Source: Petrolisthes cinctipes (taxonomy: Eukaryota; Arthropoda; Malacostraca; Decapoda; Porcellanidae). From it: a stretch of 64,000 nucleotides of DNA. The stretch is from NCBI GenBank assembly GCA_033782935.1, contig JAWQEG010000623.1:700001-764000 (forward strand). Direction: 5' to 3'. The notes under the pieces were generated by a model. That model did not search any database and had not been told where the DNA came from. It saw nothing but the letters and a program-made list of their open reading frames with translations. Within the stretch, counting starts at the first letter, position 1; every line of letters starts with the position of its first letter. Position numbers and translations under genes: made by a program. This document shows, piece by piece, positions 1-12,100 of the stretch.

Positions 1-770
1 ATAGAAGATGCATACCCATATTGACTTTGGGCTCCAAAAATATTGATTTTCAGCATGCTTTGGGCCTGAATTTTGAAAATGCTCTAACACGGAGTAGGCA
101 TGTACAGATTGCTTCTAGGACTCCAAAATATCGAATTTTCGGGTGTTTAGGGCCAGAATTTGAGATATAAACGGGTACAGAAGATGCAAGCACATATCGA
201 CTTTTGGGCACCTAAAATATCGATTTTCAGTATGTTTTTGGCCTGTATTTTGAAAATACTCTAACACGGAGTAGGCTTGTACAGATTGCTTCTGGGACAC
301 CAAAATATCGAATTTTCGGGTGTTTTGAGCCTGAATTTGAGATATAAAGGAGTATAGAAGATGCATACACATATTGACTTTGGGCACCAAAAATATCGAT
401 TTTCAGCATGTTTTGGGCCTGAATTTTGAAAATACTCTAACACGGAGTAGGCATGTACAGATCGTTTCTGGGACCCCAAAATATCGAATTTTCGGGTGTT
501 TTGGGCCTGAATTTGAGATATCGCCTTTACGCACCTAAAATATCGATTTTTACCATGTTTTGAGCCTATATTTTGAAAATATTCTAGCACTGAGTAGGCA
601 TGTACAGATCGATTCTGGGACCCCAAAATATCGAATTTTCAGGGGTTTTGAGCTTGAATTTGAGATATAAACGAGTACAGAAGATGGATGCACATATCGA
701 CTTTTGGGCACCTAAAATATCGATTTTGAGCATGTTTTGAGCCTATATTTTGAAAACATTCTACCACTGA

Positions 771-879
771 GTAGGCATGTACAGATCGCTTCTGGGACCC
801 AAAAATATCGAATTGGGCACCTAAAAGATCGATTTTCAGTATGTTTTTGGCCTGTATTTTGAAAATACTCTAACACGGA
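771..879 (+). repeat. Deletion-derivative monomer (109 bp)
   Basis: This unit lacks 68 bp relative to a 177-bp monomer. It runs normally to TATCGAATT and then jumps directly to GGGCACCTAAAAGATCG, joining the first half to the second half. I noticed no other copy of this junction in the window, so it appears private to this position and not amplified with a HOR. Confidence 0.9.
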
Positions 880-1027
880 GTAGGCATGTACAGATCGCTT
901 CTGGGACCCCTAAATATCGAATTTTCGGGTGTTTTGGGCCTTAATTTGAGATATCGACTTTTTGGCACCTAAAATATCGATTTTTAGCATGTTTTTAGCC
1001 TGTATTTTGAAAATACTCTAACACGGA
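880..1027 (+). repeat. Representative short monomer, subtype S-b (148 bp)
   Basis: The unit is 148 bp. It has the same internal deletion as S-a but keeps ATATCGACTTTTTGGCACC, which is closer to the long monomer than the S-a variant CGCCTTTACGCACC. The length difference from a 177-bp monomer is exactly 29 bp, the spacing of the two ATAT copies. S-b is therefore the likelier ancestral short form, and S-a a derivative with one further base lost and several substitutions. Confidence 0.9.
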
Positions 1028-3835
1028 GTAGGCATGTACAGATTGCTTCTGGGACCCCAAAATATTGAATTTTCGGGTTTTTATGGCCTTAATTTGAGAT
1101 ATAAACGGGTACAGAAGATACATGCACATTTTGACGTTGGGTATCTAAATTATCGATTTTGAGCATGTTTTGACCCTATATTTTGAAAACATTCTAGCAC
1201 TGAGTAGGCATGTAGAGATCGCTTCTGGGACCCCAAAATAACGAATTTTCGGGTGTTTTGTGCCTGAATCTGAGATATCGCCTTTACGCACCTAAAATAT
1301 CGATTTTTAGCATGTTTTGAGCCTATATTTTGAAAATATTCTAGCACTGAGTAGGCATGTACAGATTGCTTCTGGGACCCCAAAATATCGAATTTTCGGG
1401 TGTTTAGGGCTAGAATTTGAGATATAAACGGGTACAGAAGATGCATGCACATATCGACTTTTGGGCACCTAAAAGATCGAATTTCAGTATGTTTTTGGCC
1501 TGTATTTTGAAAATACTCTAACACGGAGTAGGCATGTACAGATCCCTTCTGGGACCCCTAAATATCGAATTTTCGATTGTTTTGGGACTGAATTTGAGAT
1601 ATCGACTTTTGGGCACCTAAAAGATCGAATTTCAGTATGTTTTTGGCCTGTATTTTGAAAATACTCTAACACGGAGTAGGCATGTACAGATTGCTTCTGG
1701 GACACCAAAATATCGAATTTTCGGGTGTTTTGAGCCTGAATTTGAGATATAAAGGAGTATAGAAGATGCATACACATATTGACTTTGGGCACCTAAAACA
1801 TCGATTTTGAGCATGTTTTGGGCCTTTTTTTTAAAAATACTCCAACACGGAGTAGGCATATACAGATCGCTTCTGGGACCCCAAAATATCGAATTTTCGG
1901 GTGTTTTGAGCCTGAATTTGAGATATCGACTTTACGCACCTAAAATATCGATTTTTAGCATGTTTTGAGCCTATATTTTAAAATTATTCTAGCACTGAGT
2001 ACAGATCGCTTCTGGGACCCAATATATCGAATTTTCGGGTGTTTTGAGCATGAATTTGAGATATAAACAAGTACAGAAGATGCATGCACATATCGACTTT
2101 TGGGCACCTAAAATATCGATTTTAAGCATGTTTTGAGCCTATATTTTGAAAACATTCTAGCACTGAGTAGAGATCGCTTCTGGGACCCCAAAATATCGAA
2201 TTTTCGGGTGTTTTGAGCCTGAATTGTGAATATAAACGAGTATAGAAGATGCATACACATATTGACTTTGGGCACCAAAAATATCGATTTTAAGCATGTT
2301 TTGGGCCTGAATTTTGAAAATACTCTAACACGGAGTAGGCATGTACGGATCGCTTCTGGGACCCCAAAATATCGAATTTTTGGGTGTTCAGGGCCAGAAT
2401 TTGAGATATAAACGTGTACAGAAGATGCATGCACATATCGACTTTAGGACACCTAAAAGATCGATTTTCAGTATGTTTTTGGCCGGAATTTTGAAAATAC
2501 TCTAACACGGAGTAGGCATGTACAGATCGCTTCTGGGACCCCTAAATATCGAATTTTCGGGTGTTTTGGGACTGAATTTGAGATATCGACTTTTTGGCAC
2601 CTAAAAGATCGATTTTTAGCATGTTTTTAGCCTATATTTTGAAAATATTCTAGAACTAAGTAGGCATGTACAGATTGCTTCTGGGACCCCAAAATATTGA
2701 AATTTCGTGTGTTTTGAGCTTGAATTTGAGATATAAACGGGTACAGAAGATACATGCACAGATTGACTTTGGGCATCTAAAATATCGATTTTCAGCATGT
2801 TTTGGTCATGAATTTGGAAAATACTCTAACACGGAGTAGGCATGTACAGATCGCTTCTGGAACACCTAAATATCGAATTTTCGGGTGTTTTGGGCCTTAA
2901 TTTGAGATATCGACTTTTTGGCACCTAAAATATCGATTTTTTGCATGTTTTTAGCCTATATTTTGAAAATATTCTAGCACTGAGTAGGCATGTACAAATT
3001 GCTTCTGGGACCCCAAAATATTGAATTTTTGGGTGTTTAGGGCCAGAATTTGAGATATAAACGGGTACAGAACATGCATGCACATATCGACTTTTGGACA
3101 CCTAAAAGATCGATTTTCAGTATGTTTTTGGCATGTATTTTGAAAATACTCTAACACGGAGTAGGCATGTACAGATCGCTTCTGGGACCCCTAAATATCG
3201 AATTTTCGGGTGTTTTGGGACTGAATTTGAGATATCGACTTTTTGGCAACTAAAAGATCGATTTTTAGCATGTTTTAAGCCTATATTTTGAAAATATTCT
3301 AGCACTGAGTAGGCATGTACAGATTGCTTCTGGGACCCCAAAATATTGAATTTTCTGGTGTTTTGAGCCTGAATTTGAGATATAAACGGGTACAGAAGAT
3401 ACATGCACATATTGACTTTGGGCATCTAAAATATCGATTTTCAGCATGTTTTGGGCATGTATTTTTAAAATACTCTAACACGGAGTAGGCATGTACAGAT
3501 TGCTTCTGGGACCCCAAAATATCGAATTTTCGGGTGTTTTGAGCCTGAATTTGAGATATAAACGGGTTCTGAAAATGCATGCACCTAAAACATTGATTTT
3601 GAGCATGTTTTGGGCCTGTATTTTGTAAATATTCTAACACGGAGTAGGCATGTACAGATCGCTTCTGTGACCCCATAATTTTGAATTTTCGGGTGTTTTG
3701 GGCCTGAATTTGAGATATCGCCTTTACGCACCTAAAATATCGATTTTCAGCATGTTTTGGGCATGTATTTTTAAAATACTCTAACACGGAGTAGGCATGT
3801 ACAGATCGCTTCTGGGACCCCAAAATATAGTATTT

Positions 3836-4463
3836 TCGGGTGTTTTGAGCCTGAATTTGAGATATAAACGAGTATAGAAGATGCATACACATATTGACTT
3901 TGGGCACCAAAAATATCGATTTTCAGCTTGTTTTGGGCCTGAATTTTGAAAATACTCAAACACGGAGTAGGCATGTACAGATCGCTTCTGGGACCCAAAA
4001 ATATCAAATTTTCGGGTGTTTAGAGCCAGAATTTGAGATATAAACGGGTACAGAAGATGCATTCACATATCGACTTTTCGGCACCTAAAAGATTGATTTT
4101 CAGTATGTTTTGACCCTATATTTTGAAAACATTCTAGCACTGAGTAGGCATGTACAGATCGCTTCAGGGACCCCAAAATATCGAATTTTCGGGTGTTTTG
4201 AGCCTGAATTTGAGATATAAACGAGTATAGAAGATGCATACACATATTGACTTTGGGCACCAAAAATATCGATTTTCAGCTTGTTTTGGGCCTGAATTTT
4301 GAAAATACTCAAACACGGAGTAGGCATGTACAGATCGCTTCTGGGACCCAAAAATATCAAATTTTCGGGTGTTTAGGGCCAGAATTTGAGATATAAACGG
4401 GTACAGAAGATGCATTCACATATCGACTTTTCAGCACCTAAAAGATCGATTTTCAGTATGTTT
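3836..4463 (+). repeat. Local dimer duplication with 353-bp offset
   Basis: About 275 bp starting near 3836 recur 353 bp downstream (one 176-bp plus one 177-bp monomer). Both copies share unusual variants: TTTTCAGCTTG, ATACTCAAACACGGAG, ATATCAAATTTTC, and the rare GATGCATTCACATATCGAC. The copies differ by a few substitutions (for example AGAGCC against AGGGCC), so this is a somewhat older event than the large HOR duplications. Confidence 0.85.
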
Positions 4464-4996
4464 TTGGCCTGTATTTAGAAAATACTCTAACACGGAGTAG
4501 GCATGTACAGATCGCTTCTGGGACCCCTAAATATCGAATTTTCGTGTGTTTGGGGACTGAATTTGAGATATCGACTTTTTGGCACCTAAAATATCGATTT
4601 TTAGCATGTTTTTAGCCTATATTTTGAAAATATTCTAGCACTGAGTAGGCATGTACAGATTGCATCTGGGACCCCAAAATATTGAATTTTTGGGTGTTTT
4701 GAGCCTGAATTTGAGATATAAACCGGTACTGAAGATGCATGCACATATCGACTTTTGGGCACCTAAAACATCGATTTTGAGCATATTTTGGGCCGGTATT
4801 TTGAAAATACTCTAACACGGAGTAAGCATGTACAGATCGCTAATAGGACCCCAAAATATCGAATTTTCGGGTGTTTTGGGCCTTAATTTGAAATATCGAC
4901 TTTTTGGCACCTAAAATATCGATTTTTAGCATGTTTTTAGCCTATATTACGAAAATATTCTAGAACTGAGTAGGCATGTACAGATTGCTTCTGGGA

Positions 4997-6720
4997 CCCC
5001 AAAATATTGAATTTTCGGGTGTTTAGGGCCAGAATGTGAGATATAAACGGGTACAGAAGATGCATGCACATATCGACTTTTGGGCACCTAAAAGATCGAT
5101 TTTCAGTATGTTTTTGGCCTGTATTTTGAAAATACTCTAACACGGAGTAGGCATGTTCAGATCGCTTCTGGGACCCCTAAATATCGAATTTTCGTGTGTT
5201 TTGGGACTGAATTTGAGATATCGACTTTTTGGCACCTAAAATATCGATTTTTAGCATGTTTTTAGCCTATATTTTGAAAATATTCTAGCACTGAGTAGGC
5301 ATGTACAGATCGCTTCTGGGACCCCAAAATATTGAATTTTCGGGTGTTTAGGGCCAGAATTTGAGATATAAACGGGTACAGAAGATGCATGCACATATCG
5401 ACTTTTGGGCACCTAAAAGATCGATTTTCAGTATGTTTTTGGTCTGTATTTTTAAAATACTCTAACACGGAGTAGGCATGTACAGATCGCTTCTGGGACC
5501 CCTTAATATCGAATTTTCGGGTGTTTTGGGACTGAATTTGAGATATCGCCTTTACGCACCTAAAATATCGATTTGTAGCATTTTTTGAGCCTATATTTTG
5601 AAAATATTCTAGCACTGAGTAGGCATGTACAGATCGCTTCTGGGACCCCAAAATATCGAATTTTCGGGTGTTTTGAGCCTGAATTTGAGATATAAACGAG
5701 TACAGAAGATGCATGCACATATCGACTTTTGGGCACCTAAAATATCGATTTTGAGCATGTTTTGAGCCTATGTTTTGAAAACATTCTAGGACTGAGTAGG
5801 CATGTACAGATCGCTTCTGGGACCCCAAAATATCAAATTTTCGGGTGTTTTGAGCCTGAATTTGAGATATAATCGAGTATAGAAGATGCATACACATATT
5901 GACTTTGGGCACCAAAAATATCGATTTTCAGCTTGTTTTGGGCCTGAATTTTAAAAATACTCTAACACGGAGTAGGCATGTACAGATCGCATTTGGGACC
6001 CCAAAATATCGAATTTTTGGATGTTCAGGGCCAGAATTTGTGATATAAACGGGTACATAAGATGCATGCACATATCGACTTTTGGGCACCTAAAAGATCG
6101 ATTTTCAGTATGTTTTTAACTTGTATTTTGAAAATACTCTAACACGGAGTAGGCATGTACAGATCGCTTCTGGGACCCCTAAATATCGAATTTTCGGGTG
6201 TTTTGGGCCTTAATTTGAGATATCGACTTTTTGGCACCTAAAATATCGATTTTTAGCATGTTTTTTAGCCTATATTTTGAAAATATTCTTGCACTGAGTA
6301 GGCATGTACAGATTGCTTCTGGGACCCCGAAATATTGAATTTTCGGGTGTTTTGAGCCTGAATTTGAGATATAAACGGGTACAGAAGATACATGCACATA
6401 TTGATTTTGGGCATCTAAAATATCGATTTTCAGCATGTTTTGGGCATGTATTTTGAAAATACTCTAACACGGAGTAGGCATGTACAGATCGCTTCTGGGA
6501 CCCCAAAATATCGAATTTTCGGGTGTTTTGGGCCTGAATTTGAGATGTCGCCTTTATGCACCTAAAATATCGATTTTGAGCATGTTTTGAGCCTATAATT
6601 TGAAAATATTCTAGCACTAGCTAGGCATGTACAGATCGCTTCTGGGACCCCAAAATATCGATTTTTCGGGTGTTTTGGGCCTGAATTTGAGATGTCGATT
6701 ATACACACCTAAAATATCGA
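4997..6720 (+). repeat. Internal 1.7-kb duplication within the 4746-bp HOR, first member
   Basis: This part recurs at 7296-9018 with an offset of 2299 bp, which becomes 2298 bp after a one-base length change near 5455/7755 (TTAAAATACTCTAAC against TTAAAAAACTTAAC). Shared rare variants include AGAATGTGAGAT, GGTCTGTATTTTTAA, TTTGTAGCATTTTTTGAG, TTTAACTTGTATTTT and GTCGATTATACAC. The divergence between the members is larger than that between the 4746-bp copies, so the internal duplication came first. The same pair appears in copy 2 at about 9743-11466 and 12042-13764. Confidence 0.9.
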
Positions 6721-7916
6721 TTTTTAGCATGTTTTGAGCCTATATTTTGAAAATATTCTAGCACTGAGTAGGCATGTACAGATCGCTTCTGGGACCCCTT
6801 AATATCGAATTTTCGGGTGTTTTGAGCTTGAATTTGAGATATAAACGAGTACAGAAGATGCATGCACATATCGACTTTTGTGCACCTAAAATATCGATTT
6901 TGAGCATGTTTTGAGCCTATATTTTGAAAACATTCTAGCACTGAGTTGGCATGTACAGATCGCTTCTGGGACCCCTAAATATAGAATTTTCGGGTGTTTT
7001 GGGCCTGAATTTGAGATATCTCCTTTACGCACCTAAAATATCGATTTTTAGCATGTTTTGAGCCTATATTTTGAAAATATTCTAATACTGAGGAGGCATG
7101 TACAGATCGCTTCTGGGACCCCTAAATATCGAATTTTCGGGTGTTTTAAGCTTGAATTTGAGATATAAACGAGTACAGAAGATACATGTACATATCGACT
7201 TTTGGGCACCTAAAATATCGATTTTGAGCATGTTTTGAGTCTATATTTTGAAAACATTCTATCACTGAGTAGGCATGTACAGATCGCATCTGGGACCCCA
7301 AAATATTGAATTTTCGGGTGTTTAGGGCCAGAATGTGAGATATAAACGGGTACAGAAGATGCATGCACATATCGACTTTTGGGCACCTAAAAGATCGATT
7401 TTCAGTATGTTTTTGGCCTGTATTTTGAAAATACTCTAACACGGAGTAGGCATGTTCAGATCGCTTCTGGGACCCCTAAATATCGAATTTTCGGGTGTTT
7501 TGGGACTGAATTTGAGATATCGACTTTTTGGCACCTAAAATATTGATTTTTAGCATGTTTTTAGCCTATATTTTGAAAATATTCTAGCACTGAGTAGGCA
7601 TGTACAGATCGCTTCTGGGACCCCAAAATATTGAATTTTCGGGTGTTTAGGGCCAGAATTTGAGATATAAACGGGTACAGAAGATGCATGCACATATCGA
7701 CTTTTGGGCACCTAAAAGATCGATTTTCAGTATGTTTTTGGTCTGTATTTTTAAAAAACTTAACACGGAGTAGGCATGTACAGATCGCTTCTGGGACCCC
7801 TTAATATCGAATTTTCGGGTGTTTTGGGACTGAATTTGAGATATCGCCTTTACGCACCTAAAATATCGATTTGTAGCATTTTTTGAGCCTATATTTTGAA
7901 AATATTCTAGCACTGA

Positions 7917-8093
7917 GTAGGCATGTACAGATCGCTTCTGGGACCCCAAAATATCGAATTTTCGGGTGTTTTGAGCCTGAATTTGAGATATAAACGAGTA
8001 CAGAAGATGCATGCACATATCGACTTTTGGGCACCTAAAATATCGATTTTGAGCATGTTTTGAGCCTATGTTTTGAAAACATTCTAGGACTGA
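7917..8093 (+). repeat. Representative long monomer, subtype L-a (177 bp)
   Basis: This 177-bp unit runs from one GTAGGCATG to the next. Its distinguishing part is GATGCATGCACATATCGACT followed by TTTGGGCACC in the second half. It contains the 8-bp palindrome TGCATGCA, which the short monomers lack. The two halves (about 7917-8003 and 8004-8093) are homologous: AAAATATCGA occurs at 7948 and again at 8037, and TGTTTTG recurs with the same 89-bp spacing. A long consensus carries seven CpG sites, close to the number expected from its base composition. L-a is the commonest long subtype by eye. Confidence 0.95.
8068..8082. repeat. Conserved short dyad around ATTTTGAAAAT (one example)
   Basis: Near the end of almost every monomer there is a dyad centred on TTTTGAAAA. 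In one haplotype it reads GTATTTTGAAAATAC, with perfect 7-bp arms around one G. In the other it reads ATATTTTGAAAATAT, also with perfect 7-bp arms. The example here belongs to a third variant (GTTTTGAAAAC) in which the inner arms also pair. Variants with AAAACATTC after an ATATTTT left arm, or GAATTTT as left arm, keep only a shorter stem. Short dyads have been discussed as a feature of centromeric satellites; function here is unproven. Confidence 0.7.
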
Positions 8094-9109
8094 GTAGGCA
8101 TGTACAGATCGCTTCTGGGACCCCAAAATATCAAATTTTCGTGTGTTTTGAGCCTGAATTTGAGATATAAACGAGTATAGAAGATGCATACACATATTGA
8201 CTTTGGGCACCAAAAATATCGATTTTCAGCTTGTTTTGGGCCTGAATTTTAAAAATACTCTAACACGGAGTAGGCATGTACAGATCGCATTTGGGACCCC
8301 AAAATATAGAATTTTTGGGTGTTCAGGGCCAGAATTTGTGATATAAACGGGTACATAAGATGCATGCACATATCGACTTTTGGGCACCTAAAAGATCGAT
8401 TTTCAGTATGTTTTTAACTTGTATTTTGAAAATACTCTAACACGGAGTAGGCATGTACAGATCGCTTCTGGGACACCTAAATATCGAATTTTCGGGTGTT
8501 TTGGGCCTTAATTTGAGATATCGACTTTTTGGCACCTAAAATATCGATTTTTAGCATGTTTTTTAGCCTATATTTTGAAAATATTCTTGCACTGAGTAGG
8601 CATGTACAGATTGCTTCTGGGACCCCGAAATATTGAATTTTCGGGTGTTTTGTGCATGAATTTGAGATATAAACGGGTACAGAAGATACATGCACATATT
8701 GATTTTGGGCATCTAAAATATCGATTTTCAGCATGTTTTGGGCATGTATTTTGAAAATACTCTAACACGGAGTAGGCATGTACAGATCGCTTCTGGGACC
8801 CCAAAATATCGAATTTTCGGGTGTTTTGGGCCTGAATTTGAGATGTCGCCTTTATGCACCTAAAATATCGATTTTGAGCATGTTTTGAGCCTATAATTTG
8901 AAAATATTCTAGCACTAGCTAGGCATGTACAGATCGCTTCTGGGACCCCAAAATATCGATTTTTCGGGTGTTTTGGGCCTGAATTTGAGATGTCGATTAT
9001 ACACACCTAAAATATCGATTTATAGCATGTTTTGAGCCTATATTTTGAAAACATTCTAGCACTGAGTAGGCATGTACAGATCGCTTCTGGGACCCCAAAA
9101 TATCGAATT

Positions 9110-12100
9110 TTTGGGTGTTTAGGGCCAGAATTTGAGATATAAACGGGTACAGAAGATGCATTCACATATCGACTTTTCAGCACCTAAAAGATCGATTTTC
9201 AGTATGTTTTTGGCCTGTATTTAGAAAATACTCTAACACGGAGTAGGCATGTACAGATCGCTTCTGGGACCCCTAAATATCGAATTTTCGTGTGTTTGGG
9301 GACTGAATTTGAGATATCGACTTTTTGGCACCTAAAATATCGATTTTTAGCATGTTTTTAGCCTATATTTTGAAAATATTCTAGCACTGAGTAGGCATGT
9401 ACAGATTGCATCTGGGACCCCAAAATATTGAATTTTTGGGTGTTTTGAGCCTGAATTTGAGATATAAACCGGTACTGAAGATGCATGCACATATCGACTT
9501 TTGGGCACCTAAAACATCGATTTTGAGCATATTTTGGGCCGGTATTTTGAAAATACTCTAACACGGAGTAAGCATGTACAGATCGCTAATAGGACCCCAA
9601 AATATCGAATTTTCGGGTGTTTTGGGCCTTAATTTGAAATATCGACTTTTTGGCACCTAAAATATCGATTTTTAGCATGTTTTTAGCCTATATTACGAAA
9701 ATATTCTAGAACTGAGTAGGCATGTACAGATTGCTTCTGGGACCCCAAAATATTGAATTTTCGGGTGTTTAGGGCCAGAATGTGAGATATAAACGGGTAC
9801 AGAAGATGCATGCACATATCGACTTTTGGGCACCTAAAAGATCGATTTTCAGTATGTTTTTGGCCTGTATTTTGAAAATACTCTAACACGGAGTAGGCAT
9901 GTTCAGATCGCTTCTGGGACCCCTAAATATCGAATTTTCGTGTGTTTTGGGACTGAATTTGAGATATCGACTTTTTGGCACCTAAAATATCGATTTTTAG
10001 CATGTTTTTAGCCTATATTTTGAAAATATTCTAGCACTGAGTAGGCATGTACAGATCGCTTCTGGGACCCCAAAATATTGAATTTTCGGGTGTTTAGGGC
10101 CAGAATTTGAGATATAAACGGGTACAGAAGATGCATGCACATATCGACTTTTGGGCACCTAAAAGATCGATTTTCAGTATGTTTTTGGTCTGTATTTTTA
10201 AAATACTCTAACACGGAGTAGGCATGTACAGATCGCTTCTGGGACCCCTTAATATCGAATTTTCGGGTGTTTTGGGACTGAATTTGAGATATCGCCTTTA
10301 CGCACCTAAAATATCGATTTGTAGCATTTTTTGAGCCTATATTTTGAAAATATTCTAGCACTGAGTAGGCATGTACAGATCGCTTCTGGGACCCCAAAAT
10401 ATCGAATTTTCGGGTGTTTTGAGCCTGAATTTGAGATATAAACGAGTACAGAAGATGCATGCACATATCGACTTTTGGGCACCTAAAATATCGATTTTGA
10501 GCATGTTTTGAGCCTATGTTTTGAAAACATTCTAGGACTGAGTAGGCATGTACAGATCGCTTCTGGGACCCCAAAATATCAAATTTTCGGGTGTTTTGAG
10601 CCTGAATTTGAGATATAATCGAGTATAGAAGATGCATACACATATTGACTTTGGGCACCAAAAATATCGATTTTCAGCTTGTTTTGGGCCTGAATTTTAA
10701 AAATACTCTAACACGGAGTAGGCATGTACAGATCGCATTTGGGACCCCAAAATATCGAATTTTTGGATGTTCAGGGCCAGAATTTGTGATATAAACGGGT
10801 ACATAAGATGCATGCACATATCGACTTTTGGGCACCTAAAAGATCGATTTTCAGTATGTTTTTAACTTGTATTTTGAAAATACTCTAACACGGAGTAGGC
10901 ATGTACAGATCGCTTCTGGGACCCCTAAATATCGAATTTTCGGGTGTTTTGGGCCTTAATTTGAGATATCGACTTTTTGGCACCTAAAATATCGATTTTT
11001 AGCATGTTTTTTAGCCTATATTTTGAAAATATTCTTGCACTGAGTAGGCATGTACAGATTGCTTCTGGGACCCCGAAATATTGAATTTTCGGGTGTTTTG
11101 AGCCTGAATTTGAGATATAAACGGGTACAGAAGATACATGCACATATTGATTTTGGGCATCTAAAATATCGATTTTCAGCATGTTTTGGGCATGTATTTT
11201 GAAAATACTCTAACACGGAGTAGGCATGTACAGATCGCTTCTGGGACCCCAAAATATCGAATTTTCGGGTGTTTTGGGCCTGAATTTGAGATGTCGCCTT
11301 TATGCACCTAAAATATCGATTTTGAGCATGTTTTGAGCCTATAATTTGAAAATATTCTAGCACTAGCTAGGCATGTACAGATCGCTTCTGGGACCCCAAA
11401 ATATCGATTTTTCGGGTGTTTTGGGCCTGAATTTGAGATGTCGATTATACACACCTAAAATATCGATTTTTAGCATGTTTTGAGCCTATATTTTGAAAAT
11501 ATTCTAGCACTGAGTAGGCATGTACAGATCGCTTCTGGGACCCCTTAATATCGAATTTTCGGGTGTTTTGAGCTTGAATTTGAGATATAAACGAGTACAG
11601 AAGATGCATGCACATATCGACTTTTGTGCACCTAAAATATCGATTTTGAGCATGTTTTGAGCCTATATTTTGAAAACATTCTAGCACTGAGTTGGCATGT
11701 ACAGATCGCTTCTGGGACCACTAAATATAGAATTTTCGGGTGTTTTGGGCCTGAATTTGAGATATCTCCTTTACGCACCTAAAATATCGATTTTTAGCAT
11801 GTTTTGAGCCTATATTTTGAAAATATTCTAATACTGAGTAGGCATGTACAGATCGCTTCTGGGACCCCTAAATATCGAATTTTCGGGTGTTTTAAGCTTG
11901 AATTTGAGATATAAACGAGTACAGAAGATACATGTACATATCGACTTTTGGGCACCTAAAATATCGATTTTGAGCATGTTTTGAGTCTATATTTTGAAAA
12001 CATTCTATCACTGAGTAGGCATGTACAGATCGCATCTGGGACCCCAAAATATTGAATTTTCGGGTGTTTAGGGCCAGAATGTGAGATATAAACGGGTACA

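Larger units (their letters stand above)
1..4363 (+). repeat. Mosaic satellite stretch before the 4746-bp HOR
   Basis: Mixed long and short monomers without a long regular HOR that I could follow. It includes the 109-bp derivative at 771-879 and two small deletions next to GTAG: at about 2000 GAGTACAGATC lacks GGCATGT, and at about 2168 GAGTAGAGATC lacks the bases between GTAG and AGATC. Neighbouring monomers differ from each other more than HOR copies do further on. It contains no gene; the open frames here are satellite shadows. Confidence 0.85.
7296..9018 (+). repeat. Internal 1.7-kb duplication within the 4746-bp HOR, second member
   Basis: Partner of 4997-6720. Differences include TATAGAATTTTTGGG near 8310 for TATCGAATTTTTGGATG, GGGACACCTAAATATCG near 8470 for GGGACCCCTAAATATCG, and GTGCATGAATTTG near 8655 for GAGCCTGAATTTG. 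These substitutions are themselves mostly shared by the 4746-bp copy 2, which dates them before the larger duplication. Confidence 0.9.
4364..9109 (+). repeat. 4746-bp higher-order repeat, copy 1
   Basis: The segment recurs immediately downstream with an offset of exactly 4746 bp. I count about 29 monomers, roughly 16 long and 13 short, mostly alternating. The left boundary is where identity with 9110 onward begins, in GGGTGTTTAGGGCCAGAATT. Just upstream, 4321-4363 and 9067-9109 differ at several bases. Rare markers shared by both copies include GATCGCTAATAGG, TATTACGAAAATATTC, GTCGATTATACAC and CACTAGCTAGGC. Boundaries are good to about 30 bp. Confidence 0.95.

Noticed and set aside
32..60. 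CENP-B-box-like pattern in TATCGAATTTTCGGGTG
   Set aside because: It resembles the NTTCGNNNNANNCGGGN motif, but the spacer between the CG and CGGG elements is one base too short, the first T is replaced by A and the required central A is absent. No other part of the monomer fits on either strand.
7917..8093. tRNA or other small structured RNA gene inside the monomer
   Set aside because: No cloverleaf, A/B-box pair or conserved RNA motif could be made out; the only symmetric elements are short dyads of 7-8 bp.
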